A stretch of 64,000 nt of DNA, taken from assembly GCF_019977755.1 (NCBI RefSeq), contig NZ_AP025144.1, positions 3,410,001 through 3,474,000 of the forward strand. The letters run 5' to 3'. This DNA comes from Vibrio penaeicida (GTDB lineage Bacteria > Pseudomonadota > Gammaproteobacteria > Enterobacterales > Vibrionaceae). The notes under the pieces were generated by a model that was given only the letters and a program-made list of their open reading frames with translations, did not search any database and had not been told where the DNA came from. This document shows, piece after piece, positions 47,566 to 56,283 of this stretch (position 1 is the first letter of the stretch; the number at the start of each line of letters is the position of its first letter). The translations under genes were made by a program, and so were the position numbers.

Positions 47566-48657
47566 ATGACGGAACGTGAACAACAAATCTTTCAGTTGAT
47601 TAAGCAAGACCCAATGATCCCCCAGCAAAGTATTGCGGAGAAACTTGGGATCAGCCGAAGTGCCGTGGCTGGACATATCATGAATATGACAAACAAAGGC
47701 ATCATCCTAGGGAAGGGGTATATTTTGTCAGAATCTCAATACGCCGTAGTGATCGGCGGTGCAAACATGGATATCTTAGGTCAACCCAAACACACCATGC
47801 ATCAAGGTGATTCCAATCCTGGCGTCGTTTCATGCTCGCCGGGTGGAGTTGGTCGAAACATTGCCGAAAACATCGCAAGGCTCGGCACAGAAGTGCGTTT
47901 AATCTCTGTTGTGGGTAACGACACTTATGGGCAATTAATATTAGACAAAACACGCCAAGCGGGCGTTGATGTCTCGTCGGTATTGAAGCTTTCCGATGGT
48001 ACAACATCCACTTATCTTTCTTTGCTCAATGAAGATGGCGACATGCAGGTTGCCGTTTCAGACATGTCCATCCTAGAGCGTTTAACCATTGAATCGCTAG
48101 AGCCTCACCTTGAAACCATTAAGCGAGCGGAAGTAATCGTCATTGACACCAATTTGAGTGAGTCACTGCTCGAATACATCTTCAGCCAGTTTTCCGATAA
48201 GCCGATATTTGTCGATACGGTGTCCAGTACCAAAGCGGTAAAAATCAAACCCTATTTAAACCAGATCCACACACTCAAACCTAACATCAAAGAAGCGCAA
48301 TCTTTGTCTGATCTGCCTTATCACAATCAAGAAGATCTCAGCGCGATTGCCGACTGGTTCCTCAATCAAGGGACTCAGCAAATCTTTTTAAGCCTTGGGG
48401 CGGAAGGGGTGTTCTATAAAGATGATCAACGTACCCAGCTTTTCCCAACTGTGAGTAATCATATTGAAAATGCTAATGGTGCTGGAGATGCTTTCTTGGC
48501 TGGGTTAGCTCACAGCTTCATCAATAAATGGTCGGTAGAAAAAAGCGGTGAGTACGCCATGGCTGCCGCCAGCGTTGCGCTTTCTGATGTCGCAACCATC
48601 AACCCAAACTTTTCAGACAGCGCGATTCAGCGTGTATTAAATGAGACCGAATGTTAA
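47566..48657 (+). CDS. psuK: HTH-fused PfkB-family pseudouridine kinase
   Basis: The 363-residue protein phosphorylates pseudouridine by analogy to E. coli PsuK (313). About 50 extra N-terminal residues form a winged-helix DNA-binding domain (REQQIFQLIKQDPMIPQQSIAEKLGISRSAVAGHIMNM). The kinase has the GGxxRN motif GGVGRNIAENIARLG (near 98-112) and the catalytic motif NANGAGDAFLAGL (near 308-320). ATG 47566 with AGGG upstream is chosen over TTG 47551. The stop lies 11 bases before psuG with AAGGA, so the two genes form an operon for pseudouridine breakdown. The HTH suggests self-regulation through the adjacent inverted repeat. Confidence 0.9.
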   Translation: MTEREQQIFQLIKQDPMIPQQSIAEKLGISRSAVAGHIMNMTNKGIILGKGYILSESQYAVVIGGANMDILGQPKHTMHQGDSNPGVVSCSPGGVGRNIAENIARLGTEVRLISVVGNDTYGQLILDKTRQAGVDVSSVLKLSDGTTSTYLSLLNEDGDMQVAVSDMSILERLTIESLEPHLETIKRAEVIVIDTNLSESLLEYIFSQFSDKPIFVDTVSSTKAVKIKPYLNQIHTLKPNIKEAQSLSDLPYHNQEDLSAIADWFLNQGTQQIFLSLGAEGVFYKDDQRTQLFPTVSNHIENANGAGDAFLAGLAHSFINKWSVEKSGEYAMAAASVALSDVATINPNFSDSAIQRVLNETEC

Positions 48658-48667
48658 AGGACACAAT

Positions 48668-49585
48668 ATGTTAACTCAGTATTTGGATGTAGCGCCTGAA
48701 GTCGCTCAAGCGCTCAAAGCAGGTCAACCCGTTGTTGCGTTGGAATCGACCATCATTTCTCATGGTATGCCCTACCCCCAAAACGTCGAGACCGCCCTTA
48801 AAGTGGAACAAACGGTTCGTGATAATGGCGCTGTTCCCGCCACTATTGCAATCCTAAAAGGGCGATTGAAAGTTGGGATGTCTCAAGATGAAATTGAATA
48901 TCTAGGCAAAGCAGGGCAAAACGTTATCAAAACCAGCCGCCGAGATATTCCGTTTATTGTCGCCAAAGAAGAAGACGGCGCGACTACCGTTGCTTCTACT
49001 ATGATCCTTGCTGCCATGGCTGGAATCAAAGTATTCGCGACTGGGGGAATTGGTGGTGTGCACCGTGGTGCGGAAACCTCTTACGACGTATCAGCCGACC
49101 TACAAGAGCTTGCCAATACCAACGTAGCCGTTGTATGCGCTGGGGCAAAATCCATTTTGGATATCGGTTTAACACTGGAATACTTAGAAACGCATGGTGT
49201 GCCCGTCATTGGATACCAAACAGAAACCCTCCCTGCATTTTATACACGAGAAAGCGAGTTCCAAGTCGACTATCGCCTAGATTCTCCAACTCAAATTGCT
49301 ACTGCTTTAAAAGCAAAGTGGGATTTAGGACTGGATGGTGGCGCTGTTATCGCAAACCCAATTCCAGAGCAATACGCGATGAATAAAGCGGAGATTGATC
49401 AGGTCATAGCGAGCGCTATCGAAGAGATGGATGCAAAAGGGATTAAAGGAAAAGACTCCACACCATTCCTTCTTGCCAAAGTCGCAGAAAAAACCGCTGG
49501 AAACAGCCTCGCTTCTAACATTCAGCTAGTGTTTAACAATGCGAAGTTGGCGGCAGAGGTAGCTGTGAAATTACCAACCAAGTAA
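48668..49585 (+). CDS. psuG: Pseudouridine-5'-phosphate glycosidase
   Basis: The 305-residue enzyme splits pseudouridine 5'-phosphate to uracil and ribose 5-phosphate. ATG 48668, with AAGGA upstream, fits the family start MLTQYLDVAPEV; an earlier in-frame ATG at 48641 overlaps psuK. Conserved PsuG segments are VVALESTIISHGMPYPQN (the catalytic Glu near 31), RRDIPFIVA, ATTVASTMILA, and ATGGIGGVHRGAETSYDVSADL. Length equals E. coli PsuG (312) to within a few residues. It is the second gene of the psuK-psuG operon. Confidence 0.96.
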   Translation: MLTQYLDVAPEVAQALKAGQPVVALESTIISHGMPYPQNVETALKVEQTVRDNGAVPATIAILKGRLKVGMSQDEIEYLGKAGQNVIKTSRRDIPFIVAKEEDGATTVASTMILAAMAGIKVFATGGIGGVHRGAETSYDVSADLQELANTNVAVVCAGAKSILDIGLTLEYLETHGVPVIGYQTETLPAFYTRESEFQVDYRLDSPTQIATALKAKWDLGLDGGAVIANPIPEQYAMNKAEIDQVIASAIEEMDAKGIKGKDSTPFLLAKVAEKTAGNSLASNIQLVFNNAKLAAEVAVKLPTK

Positions 49586-49680
49586 CACTTATGTAACTGA
49601 TTCTAAAATCAATATTCATTTATCTTTAGAACACCCCGCAAATAACTTCAATTCGTTTGAATTGTCTATCTGTACAGATA

Positions 49681-49713
49681 TCCTCCGAGGGGATTTTCAA
49701 TTTCTCCGGAGGA
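49681..49713 (+). promoter_or_regulatory. Hairpin that covers the ribosome-binding site of the following gene
   Basis: TCCTCCG (49681-49687) is the exact complement of CGGAGGA (49707-49713), which is the Shine-Dalgarno sequence of the gene at 49718. A 19-base loop separates the arms. The strong RBS would be hidden unless the hairpin opens. Confidence 0.65.
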
Positions 49714-49717
49714 AAGA

Positions 49718-50689
49718 GTGTATAACAAGTTACTAAAAACTGGAGCAAGTGGGCGCGAAGTTGTTTCACTTCAGTTTTATCTCAATAAAATTTTGATGCC
49801 CACAACTCCAACGTTACTTGATGGAAAGTTTGGTTCAGGTACGAAGAAATTAGTCAAAAAATACCAAGCGCAGTTTGGTCTTTTCACAGACGGAGAAGTA
49901 GGTTCAAAAACTTGGGAATCCATAAAACTCCAAAACACAAAAAAAGCATACAGAAAGCCACTCAAGTTCAGCAACAAATGTGTTGATATAGCTCACTTAC
50001 AAAATGCGCTAAACAAACTCCTAAATCTCAGCCCCAAAATGTCACTTGACGGGCGGTTTGGGGCAGATACTGATCGCTATGTTCGTGAGTTTCAAGCTCG
50101 TCTATCGCTTGGTATAGATGGAATAGTTGGAAGGGATACTTGGCTAACGATAGAACAGCTATTGACGAATAAAATAGCAATAATGACTTTGAACTTTATT
50201 CAAAATTCAATGCACGATCTTCGTAAAATGCTTGTTCCAAGAGGTGATACACCATGGATGAAGTATGCTATTCAAGAAAAAGATTCTGGAAAAACCCATG
50301 AAGAAGTTGGTTCTAAAAATAACCCTCGAATAATCGAGTATCATTCAACAACAACCTTGAAAGCACAATCTGATGAAGTCCCATGGTGCTCCTCTTTTGT
50401 CAATTGGGCCATCATCAAGTCTGGACATAAGGGCACGAACTCAGCAGCTGCAAATAGTTGGCTAAAATGGGGAAAGAAAGTATCTGCAACGCCAGGAGCA
50501 ATAATTATCATCCACAATTCCGGTGCAGCAAACTCAAGCCTAACTCGTTCTGGTAATCACGTTGGCTTTCTACTGAGTGAAACTGAACACTACTTCAGCA
50601 TATTGGGAGGGAATCAACGTGATCAAGTAAAAGAAAGTAAATACCCAAAACGAAGTTGGAAAGTGAAAGGTTATCGCCTACCAAACTAA
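49718..50689 (+). CDS. Peptidoglycan-binding, TIGR02594-type amidase/peptidase; candidate T6SS effector
   Basis: The 323-residue protein starts at GTG 49718 behind GGAGGA. Residues 1-65 and 78-148 are two peptidoglycan_binding_1 repeats (LLDGKFGSGTKKLVKKYQAQ and SLDGRFGADTDRYVREFQAR, each ending in a G-x-DGxVGxxTW motif). The C-terminal domain (about 165-323) resembles TIGR02594/CHAP/NlpC-type hydrolases, with likely Cys in VPWCSSFVNWAI (near 226) and His in GNHVGFLLS (near 281). There is no signal peptide, so export needs another route. A small exported protein follows 23 bases later. The DNA is AT-rich compared with core genes. A phage endolysin is the main alternative. Confidence 0.75.
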   Translation: MYNKLLKTGASGREVVSLQFYLNKILMPTTPTLLDGKFGSGTKKLVKKYQAQFGLFTDGEVGSKTWESIKLQNTKKAYRKPLKFSNKCVDIAHLQNALNKLLNLSPKMSLDGRFGADTDRYVREFQARLSLGIDGIVGRDTWLTIEQLLTNKIAIMTLNFIQNSMHDLRKMLVPRGDTPWMKYAIQEKDSGKTHEEVGSKNNPRIIEYHSTTTLKAQSDEVPWCSSFVNWAIIKSGHKGTNSAAANSWLKWGKKVSATPGAIIIIHNSGAANSSLTRSGNHVGFLLSETEHYFSILGGNQRDQVKESKYPKRSWKVKGYRLPN

Positions 50690-50712
50690 ATCTCTCAATT
50701 CGGAGAAAACTA

Positions 50713-51195
50713 ATGTTGAATATAATTTTCTCGACATTCATGTTGTCAGTTTCAGTGATGGTAATAAATGGACCCATGATAACTGATGACAAAGAGATCA
50801 TTGATAAGCACGGACAATGTGAGGAGTTTATTGATTTTTGGTACAAATTGAGACCGTATATCGAAAAGCGTGACTACAAATCCATATCAGAACAAACTCT
50901 TTTTCCATTTACGGTAGAAGGGATTGCAGATTGGATGGAACCCAAAAAGGTAAACGTAGCTGAGTTTGAAGTTGTCCTAAACGATATTTTCAATGACGGG
51001 CAATTTTCCTACTTAGATAAGAAGAGTGGCGACTATATTGACACTAACACATACCACGTCTTGCTAGATTCCGAACCAGAATTAGGGGGCTATCCTCCTT
51101 GTAATGATAACTTTGCTAGAGTCAGTGATTTAAAATTTAAAAAAGTCGAAGGTAAGTGGCATCTGTACGCAGGATATCTATCAACTCTTGAATAA
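50713..51195 (+). CDS. Small exported protein, candidate periplasmic immunity protein
   Basis: The 160-residue protein starts at ATG 50713 with CGGAG upstream; earlier in-frame codons belong to the end of the previous gene. A hydrophobic N-terminus (MLNIIFSTFMLSVSVMVING) is a signal peptide or anchor, placing the rest in the periplasm. The remainder is acidic, with FIDFWYKLRPYIEKRDYKSI and Cys residues at about 36 and 134 that could pair. No family was recognised. Pairing with a cytoplasm-made peptidoglycan hydrolase and a shared AT-rich base composition suggest an immunity role against it. It ends in its own terminator. Confidence 0.62.
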   Translation: MLNIIFSTFMLSVSVMVINGPMITDDKEIIDKHGQCEEFIDFWYKLRPYIEKRDYKSISEQTLFPFTVEGIADWMEPKKVNVAEFEVVLNDIFNDGQFSYLDKKSGDYIDTNTYHVLLDSEPELGGYPPCNDNFARVSDLKFKKVEGKWHLYAGYLSTLE

Positions 51196-51233
51196 ATCAA
51201 TAGCTTAGTTATAAATATCGTTAACCAACAAAT

Positions 51234-51263
51234 ATCCCCATATACTTCCAAATGGGGATTTTC
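51234..51263 (+). terminator. Hairpin terminator after the candidate immunity gene
   Basis: ATCCCCAT/ATGGGGAT (51234-51241 with 51252-51259) is followed by TTTTCG. Confidence 0.7.
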
Positions 51264-51264
51264 G

Positions 51265-51408
51265 CTCAATTATTTTCAACTACAGACACTCATATATGGA
51301 AATCACCAAAGTTCTATTGGTGCTTCAATTAGCTTTGCAGGCATCGCTAGCTCAGGAACAGTTAAAGCACTCGCTATTGGTATCCATGAGGAACTAAAGT
51401 TTGAGTGA
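51265..51408 (+). pseudogene. Start-less C-terminal coding fragment
   Basis: One frame is open to TGA at 51408 and ends ...SIGASISFAGIASSGTVKALA then IGIHEELKFE. Its codon use and composition look coding, but there is no start codon, and it begins just after the terminator of the previous gene. It looks like the 3' end of a larger gene left by recombination. Its last codons overlap the TTG start of the next gene (GAGGA upstream), a coupling seen in real gene pairs. Origin unknown. Confidence 0.5.
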
Positions 51409-51578
51409 TGAAAATCATATCTATCTGGCGATTAAAAGTATCGCATCCGCACTTTCAGTTATCCTCCTTCTTATCATTGGAGGATCACTAACGATGTCGC
51501 TTATTGAAGCAACTTTTAGTGTTGGTGAGAGATTTGGTTATTTTTACTATTGGGTCGTAATGATGGGTACAGCAATAA
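51401..51578 (+). pseudogene. 5' half of a small membrane protein gene split by an IS3-family element
   Basis: TTG 51401, with GAGGA eight bases before it, opens a frame of MSDENHIYLAIKSIASALSV and two membrane segments (SVILLLIIGGSLTMSL, YFYYWVVMMGTAI). The frame runs into the insertion element at 51579. Its other half is at 52824-52969: joining 51578 to 52824 keeps the frame and gives a protein of about 108 residues. No family was recognised. Given the neighbours it may be an immunity-like membrane protein for a toxin whose end is left at 51265-51408, but this is inference. Confidence 0.7.
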
Positions 51579-51608
51579 TGATCTGCTCCAGCAAGACTGG
51601 ACACTTCA

Positions 51609-52459
51609 TTAAGCGACATTTTGCTGTTCAAAGTTAACTGGGCTTAGATACCCAAGAGCACTGTGCCTTCTCATCCGATTATAATCAACCTCAATGTACT
51701 CGAAGACCGTTTGGCGCATCTCATTTCTTGTCATGATCGGTTCGTATTGGATCGCCTCGACTTTCATAGAATGGAAGAAGCTCTCAACACACGCATTATC
51801 CCAACAGTTTCCTTTTCTACTCATACTTTGTTTTAGGTTATAAGCACTTATTATGTCCCTATAGTCTTTTGAGCAATACTGGCTACCTCGATCACTATGG
51901 ACAGTAACATGCTCAGGGAACCCTCGACGGAACAGAGCCATTGATAATGCATCGCAGACCAGAGTTGCCGTCATCCTCGTATCCATTGACCAACCGATCA
52001 CTTGTCGTGAGTAAAGGTCGATGATGACAGCCAGATACAACCAGCCTTCGCTCGTGGCAAGATACGTGATATCTCCCGCCCATTTTTGATTCGGAGCCGT
52101 TGCGTTAAAGTCTTGAGCTAGCAAGTTCGGCGCTACGGGCATCTTATGCTTGCTATCCGTCGTACATTTAAACTTGCGTGCCGCTTTCGGCGTTAAATCC
52201 TGACGCTTCATACTGGCGGCAATGGTTTTAACATTACGGCTATCCCCATTCTCAGCTAGCTCTTTCTGGATGCGCCTTGAGCCATCACGCCCCTTCTATT
52301 GTCAAAAGCTTTTTTGACTTTTTCATCAAGCTTTTGGCGTATTGCCTCACGCTGGATGGCCTTGTGGCGATGCTTAATCCAGTAATAGAACCCACTTCGT
52401 GAAACTTCGAACACCTTAGCCATGCGGACCACATTGAAACACAGAAGGTGTTCTAGCAT
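51609..52459 (-). pseudogene. IS3-family transposase OrfB, frameshifted
   Basis: The DDE integrase is in two frames. The 5' part (52459-52256) holds the HTH_21 segment MAKVFEVSRSGFYYWIKHRH and ends early after [11 protein letters not shown]. The 3' part (to 51609) carries the rve core with [29 protein letters not shown] and [16 protein letters not shown], so all three acidic residues remain. A single base lost near 52291-52297 would restore [18 protein letters not shown]. The element is thus likely inactive unless helped by another copy. Confidence 0.88.
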
Positions 52460-52473
52460 AAATTCATAGCAAT

Positions 52474-52761
52474 CTACTTTAGATTTTTCGCGAAGTAGGT
52501 GGCGGCCTTTTTTACGATATCTAGCTCTTCAGCTTGCTCAGCCAATTGCCTTTTGAGCTTGGCGACTTCGGCAGCGAGATCTCTTTCACGCTGACTGGTA
52601 CTGGTGTCTTTTTTAATTGCCTTACGCCAACCGTAGATCTGGGATTCATGCAACCCGAGCTGCCTCGCTGCCGCAGCAACTCCCACTTTCTCTGATAGCT
52701 TCAAAGCTTCTGCCTTAAATTCAGGGGAATGTTTAATTCTAGTTTTTTTGTTAGTTGTCAT
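52474..52761 (-). CDS. IS3-family transposase OrfA
   Basis: The 95-residue protein has an HTH domain (HSPEFKAEALKLSEKVGVAAAARQLGLHESQIYGWRKAI, residues 11-50) and a leucine-zipper-like region (RDLAAEVAKLKRQLAEQAEELDIVKKA). It ends in ATYFAKNLK at an A-run, where a -1 frameshift would normally join it to OrfB. OrfA binds the terminal repeats. It is complete in this copy. Confidence 0.93.
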   Translation of the reverse strand: MTTNKKTRIKHSPEFKAEALKLSEKVGVAAAARQLGLHESQIYGWRKAIKKDTSTSQRERDLAAEVAKLKRQLAEQAEELDIVKKAATYFAKNLK

Positions 52762-52823
52762 TGTTCACCTCGTTAGTGATTGTACTCACTTAACTTGGTG
52801 TCCAAAACTGCTGGGGCGGATCA

Positions 52824-52969
52824 CTTTATCAAATGTCGCCATCCCACTGTTATGTTTTATCTTATTGTGCGGAAAGGCCTACAAAAACTTTGTCGAGTTC
52901 TACTACGTATTACAGAGCAATCGTCGACAAGAAGGAAGAAGGTTAAAAGAGCTCACCAAGCACAGATAG
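52824..52969 (+). pseudogene. 3' half of the IS-split membrane protein gene
   Basis: The frame matching 51401 continues after the element as TLSNVAIPLLCFILLCGKAY then KNFVEFYYVLQSNRRQEGRR and ends KELTKHR at TAG 52969. It supplies a further membrane segment and a basic tail. It has no start of its own in front of the element end. Confidence 0.7.
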
Positions 52970-52985
52970 TCATCACATCAGACAA

Positions 52986-53012
52986 CAAAAAGCCCGCTCA
53001 TTGAACGGGCTT
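52986..53012 (-). terminator. Terminator of the carAB operon
   Basis: On the reverse strand AAGCCCG/CGGGCTT with a nine-base loop is followed by TTTTTG. It lies 24 bases past the carB stop. Confidence 0.88.
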
Positions 53013-53035
53013 CCTTTTATCGTTAGAAATGGCGA

Positions 53036-56000
53036 TTAAGCTAAGCTTTCTTTCACTTTAGCGTGCAATTCCTGAACTGACGTTACGCTTGTTTTCGCAT
53101 CAGCTGTATGTGCCATACAGGTTGCAAATGCTGCGTTTAGCGTTGTTGTATAGTTCACTTTCTCAGCAAGAGCACCACGACGAAGAACTTTCGAATCTTC
53201 AATCGCTTGACGACCAGCAGCGGTGTTCACGATGTAGGTGTACTCATTGTTCTTGATACGGTCAAGAATGTGAGGACGACCTTCGTGTACCTTGTTTACC
53301 AAGCGAGGGTTAATACCCGCTTCACCAAGGATAACTGCTGTGCCGTGAGTTGCGTCTAGCTGGTAACCAAGCTTCGAAAGCTTAGATGCTAGGTCAACAA
53401 CACGTTCTTTGTCGCCTTCACGAACAGAAAGAAGTGCACGACCACCTTCAGGGTAGATGTTGCCACAACCCAATTCAGCTTTCGAGTATGCTTCTGCGAA
53501 CGTTGCACCCACACCCATTACTTCACCAGTAGAGCGCATTTCAGGGCCTAATAGTGGGTCTACACCAGGGAATTTGTTGAATGGAAGTACCACTTCTTTC
53601 ACTGAGTAGTATGGTGGGATGATTTCTTTCGTGAAACCTTGAGACTCTAGAGATTGACCAGCCATTACACGTGCTGCAATCTTAGCGATTGGCGCGCCAG
53701 TTGCTTTCGATACGAACGGTACTGTACGTGCTGCACGAGGGTTAACCTCGATTAGGTATACTTGGTTGTTCTTAACAGCAAACTGCGTGTTCATTAGACC
53801 GCGAACACCCAATTCGAACGCGAGCTTTTCTACTTGCTCACGCATGACGTCTTGGATTTCTTGGCTTAGCGTGTACGCAGGAAGCGAACATGCTGAATCC
53901 CCTGAGTGAACCCCCGCTTGTTCGATGTGCTCCATGATACCGCCGATAACAACGCGCTCACCGTCACAAATCGCATCTACGTCTACTTCAACAGCATCAT
54001 CTAGGAAGCTATCCAGTAGTACTGGTGATTCGTTTGAAACGCTGACTGCTTCGTTGAAGTAGCGGCGCAAGTCTTGCTCGTCGTATACGATTTCCATCGC
54101 ACGACCACCCAGCACATAAGAAGGGCGCACAACCAATGGGAAGCCGATTTCGCGAGATTTCTCAACCGCTTGATCCATAGTAGTCACGGTCGCATTCTGT
54201 GGTTGTAGAAGACCAAGACGGTCTACAGCAACTTGGAAACGCTCACGGTCTTCAGCACGGTCAATAGCATCTGGGCTTGTACCGATAATTGGTACACCAG
54301 CAGCTTCAAGAGCACGAGCCAATTTCAGTGGCGTTTGACCACCATACTGAACAATCACACCTTTTGGTTTTTCAACACGAGCGATTGCTAGAACATCTTC
54401 CAAAGTAACTGGCTCAAAGTACAGACGATCTGACGTGTCGTAATCGGTAGAAACAGTTTCAGGGTTACAGTTCACCATGATGGTTTCGTAACCGTCTTCA
54501 CGCAATGCTAGCGACGCATGTACACAACAGTAATCAAACTCAATACCTTGACCAATACGGTTAGGACCGCCACCTAGAACCATGATTTTGTCATTGTCTG
54601 TAGGCTGTGCTTCACACTCTTCATCGTAAGATGAGTACATGTAAGCCGTATCCGATGAGAATTCAGCAGCACACGTATCAACACGCTTGTACACTGGGTG
54701 GATATCATATTGGTCACGTAGGCGACGAATTTCGCTTTCAGACACACCTAGTAAGCTTGATAGACGCGCATCGGAGAAGCCTTTACGCTTCATTTTGCTT
54801 AGTACTTCTTGAGTAAGACCAGCAAAACCACCTACTTTCACTTCGTTCTCTAGTTTCACTAGTTCTTCAATTTGAACTAAGAACCAACGATCGATTTGAG
54901 TCAGGTTGAACACACCATCAACAGATAAACCAGCACGGAATGCATCGGCAATGTACCAAATTCGTTCTGCACCTGCTTCTTTAAGCTCGTGGCGAATTTT
55001 CGACAGTGCATCAGGCGCGTCCAGATCAACCATTTCATCGAAACCATTTGCACCTACTTCCAAGCCACGTAGTGCCTTTTGTAGAGATTCTTGCTGGTTA
55101 CGACCAATTGCCATCACTTCACCTACTGACTTCATTTGAGTCGTCAGACGGTCATTTGCTCCTGCAAATTTTTCGAAGTTGAAACGTGGAATCTTAGTTA
55201 CCACGTAGTCGATGGTTGGTTCGAATGACGCTGGAGTTGCACCACCCGTGATATCGTTCATTAGCTCATCAAGCGTGAAACCAACAGCAAGCTTCGCTGC
55301 GATTTTCGCGATTGGGAAACCCGTCGCTTTAGACGCAAGAGCAGAAGAACGAGATACACGTGGGTTCATCTCGATGATAACCATACGGCCATCTTTCGGG
55401 TTGATACCAAACTGTACGTTTGAGCCACCCGTTTCAACACCAATTTCACGCAGTACCGCTAATGAAGCGTTACGCATAAGTTGGTATTCTTTGTCTGTCA
55501 GCGTTTGAGCTGGAGCTACGGTGATTGAGTCACCCGTGTGAATACCCATTGGGTCGAAGTTTTCGATTGCACATACGATGATACAGTTGTCAGCTTTATC
55601 GCGAACAACTTCCATTTCGTACTCTTTCCAACCGATCAGAGATTCATCGATAAGAAGCTCGTTGGTTGGAGACAAGTCCAAACCACGGCGACAAATATCT
55701 TCAAATTCTTCTTTGTTGTATGCGATACCACCGCCAGTACCACCCATGGTGAAGGATGGGCGAATGATACAAGGGAAGCCAACCATATCTAAAACTTTGT
55801 AAGCTTCTTCCATGCTTTTAGCAGTATCAGCTGTTGGGCACTCAAGACCAATCGATTTCATCGCTTTATCGAAGCGTGAACGGTCTTCTGCTTTATCAAT
55901 TGCATCTGCCGTTGCACCAATCATCTCAACGCCAAACTCTTCAAGAACACCGTGCTTCTCTAGATCTAGAGCACAGTTCAATGCAGTTTGACCACCCATA

Positions 56001-56266
56001 GTTGGTAGAACCGCATCAGGCTTCTCTTTAGCGATGATGTTACGAACAACTTCCCACTGAATTGGCTCGATGTAAGTCGCATCTGCCATTTCAGGGTCTG
56101 TCATGATGGTTGCAGGGTTCGAGTTAACCAAAATAACTCGGTAGCCTTCTTCACGAAGTGCTTTACATGCTTGAGCACCAGAGTAGTCAAACTCACATGC
56201 CTGACCGATAACGATCGGACCAGCGCCCAGAATAAGAATACTTTGTATGTCAGTACGTTTTGGCAT
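53036..56266 (-). CDS. carB: Carbamoyl-phosphate synthase large subunit
   Basis: The 1076-residue subunit makes carbamoyl phosphate from ammonia (delivered by CarA), bicarbonate and two ATP, feeding arginine and pyrimidine synthesis. Two homologous ATP-grasp halves are seen (first [20 protein letters not shown] and [16 protein letters not shown], second [19 protein letters not shown] and [16 protein letters not shown]), then an allosteric MGS-like domain at the C-terminus (about 930-1076). Length equals E. coli CarB (1073). It follows carA by 17 bases. Confidence 0.98.
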   Translation of the reverse strand: MPKRTDIQSILILGAGPIVIGQACEFDYSGAQACKALREEGYRVILVNSNPATIMTDPEMADATYIEPIQWEVVRNIIAKEKPDAVLPTMGGQTALNCALDLEKHGVLEEFGVEMIGATADAIDKAEDRSRFDKAMKSIGLECPTADTAKSMEEAYKVLDMVGFPCIIRPSFTMGGTGGGIAYNKEEFEDICRRGLDLSPTNELLIDESLIGWKEYEMEVVRDKADNCIIVCAIENFDPMGIHTGDSITVAPAQTLTDKEYQLMRNASLAVLREIGVETGGSNVQFGINPKDGRMVIIEMNPRVSRSSALASKATGFPIAKIAAKLAVGFTLDELMNDITGGATPASFEPTIDYVVTKIPRFNFEKFAGANDRLTTQMKSVGEVMAIGRNQQESLQKALRGLEVGANGFDEMVDLDAPDALSKIRHELKEAGAERIWYIADAFRAGLSVDGVFNLTQIDRWFLVQIEELVKLENEVKVGGFAGLTQEVLSKMKRKGFSDARLSSLLGVSESEIRRLRDQYDIHPVYKRVDTCAAEFSSDTAYMYSSYDEECEAQPTDNDKIMVLGGGPNRIGQGIEFDYCCVHASLALREDGYETIMVNCNPETVSTDYDTSDRLYFEPVTLEDVLAIARVEKPKGVIVQYGGQTPLKLARALEAAGVPIIGTSPDAIDRAEDRERFQVAVDRLGLLQPQNATVTTMDQAVEKSREIGFPLVVRPSYVLGGRAMEIVYDEQDLRRYFNEAVSVSNESPVLLDSFLDDAVEVDVDAICDGERVVIGGIMEHIEQAGVHSGDSACSLPAYTLSQEIQDVMREQVEKLAFELGVRGLMNTQFAVKNNQVYLIEVNPRAARTVPFVSKATGAPIAKIAARVMAGQSLESQGFTKEIIPPYYSVKEVVLPFNKFPGVDPLLGPEMRSTGEVMGVGATFAEAYSKAELGCGNIYPEGGRALLSVREGDKERVVDLASKLSKLGYQLDATHGTAVILGEAGINPRLVNKVHEGRPHILDRIKNNEYTYIVNTAAGRQAIEDSKVLRRGALAEKVNYTTTLNAAFATCMAHTADAKTSVTSVQELHAKVKESLA

Positions 56267-56283
56267 TTTCTCTCTACTCCAAA

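Larger units (their letters stand above)
51579..52823 (-). mobile_element. IS3-family insertion sequence, about 1245 bp
   Basis: The ends are inverted repeats that agree at most positions over about 35 bases: TGATCTGCTCCAGCA...TGGACAC on the left and, inverted, TGATCCGCCCCAGCA...TGGACAC on the right. TGATC ends and the TGGACAC core are typical of the IS3 subgroup. It carries orfA and a frameshifted orfB on the reverse strand. No direct repeat flanks these outer ends; if the true ends are TGCTCC and CGCCCC, a GATC duplication would result. It splits the gene at 51401. Confidence 0.9.

Noticed and set aside
51579..52823. A CRISPR, integron or phage attachment site in the AT-rich region
   Set aside because: No regular repeats, integrase gene or tRNA target was found; only two IS3-family elements account for the mobile DNA.
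52748..52969. An independent 73-residue gene to the right of the IS
   Set aside because: Its first codons lie in the terminal repeat of the element; the frame joins exactly to the gene at 51401.
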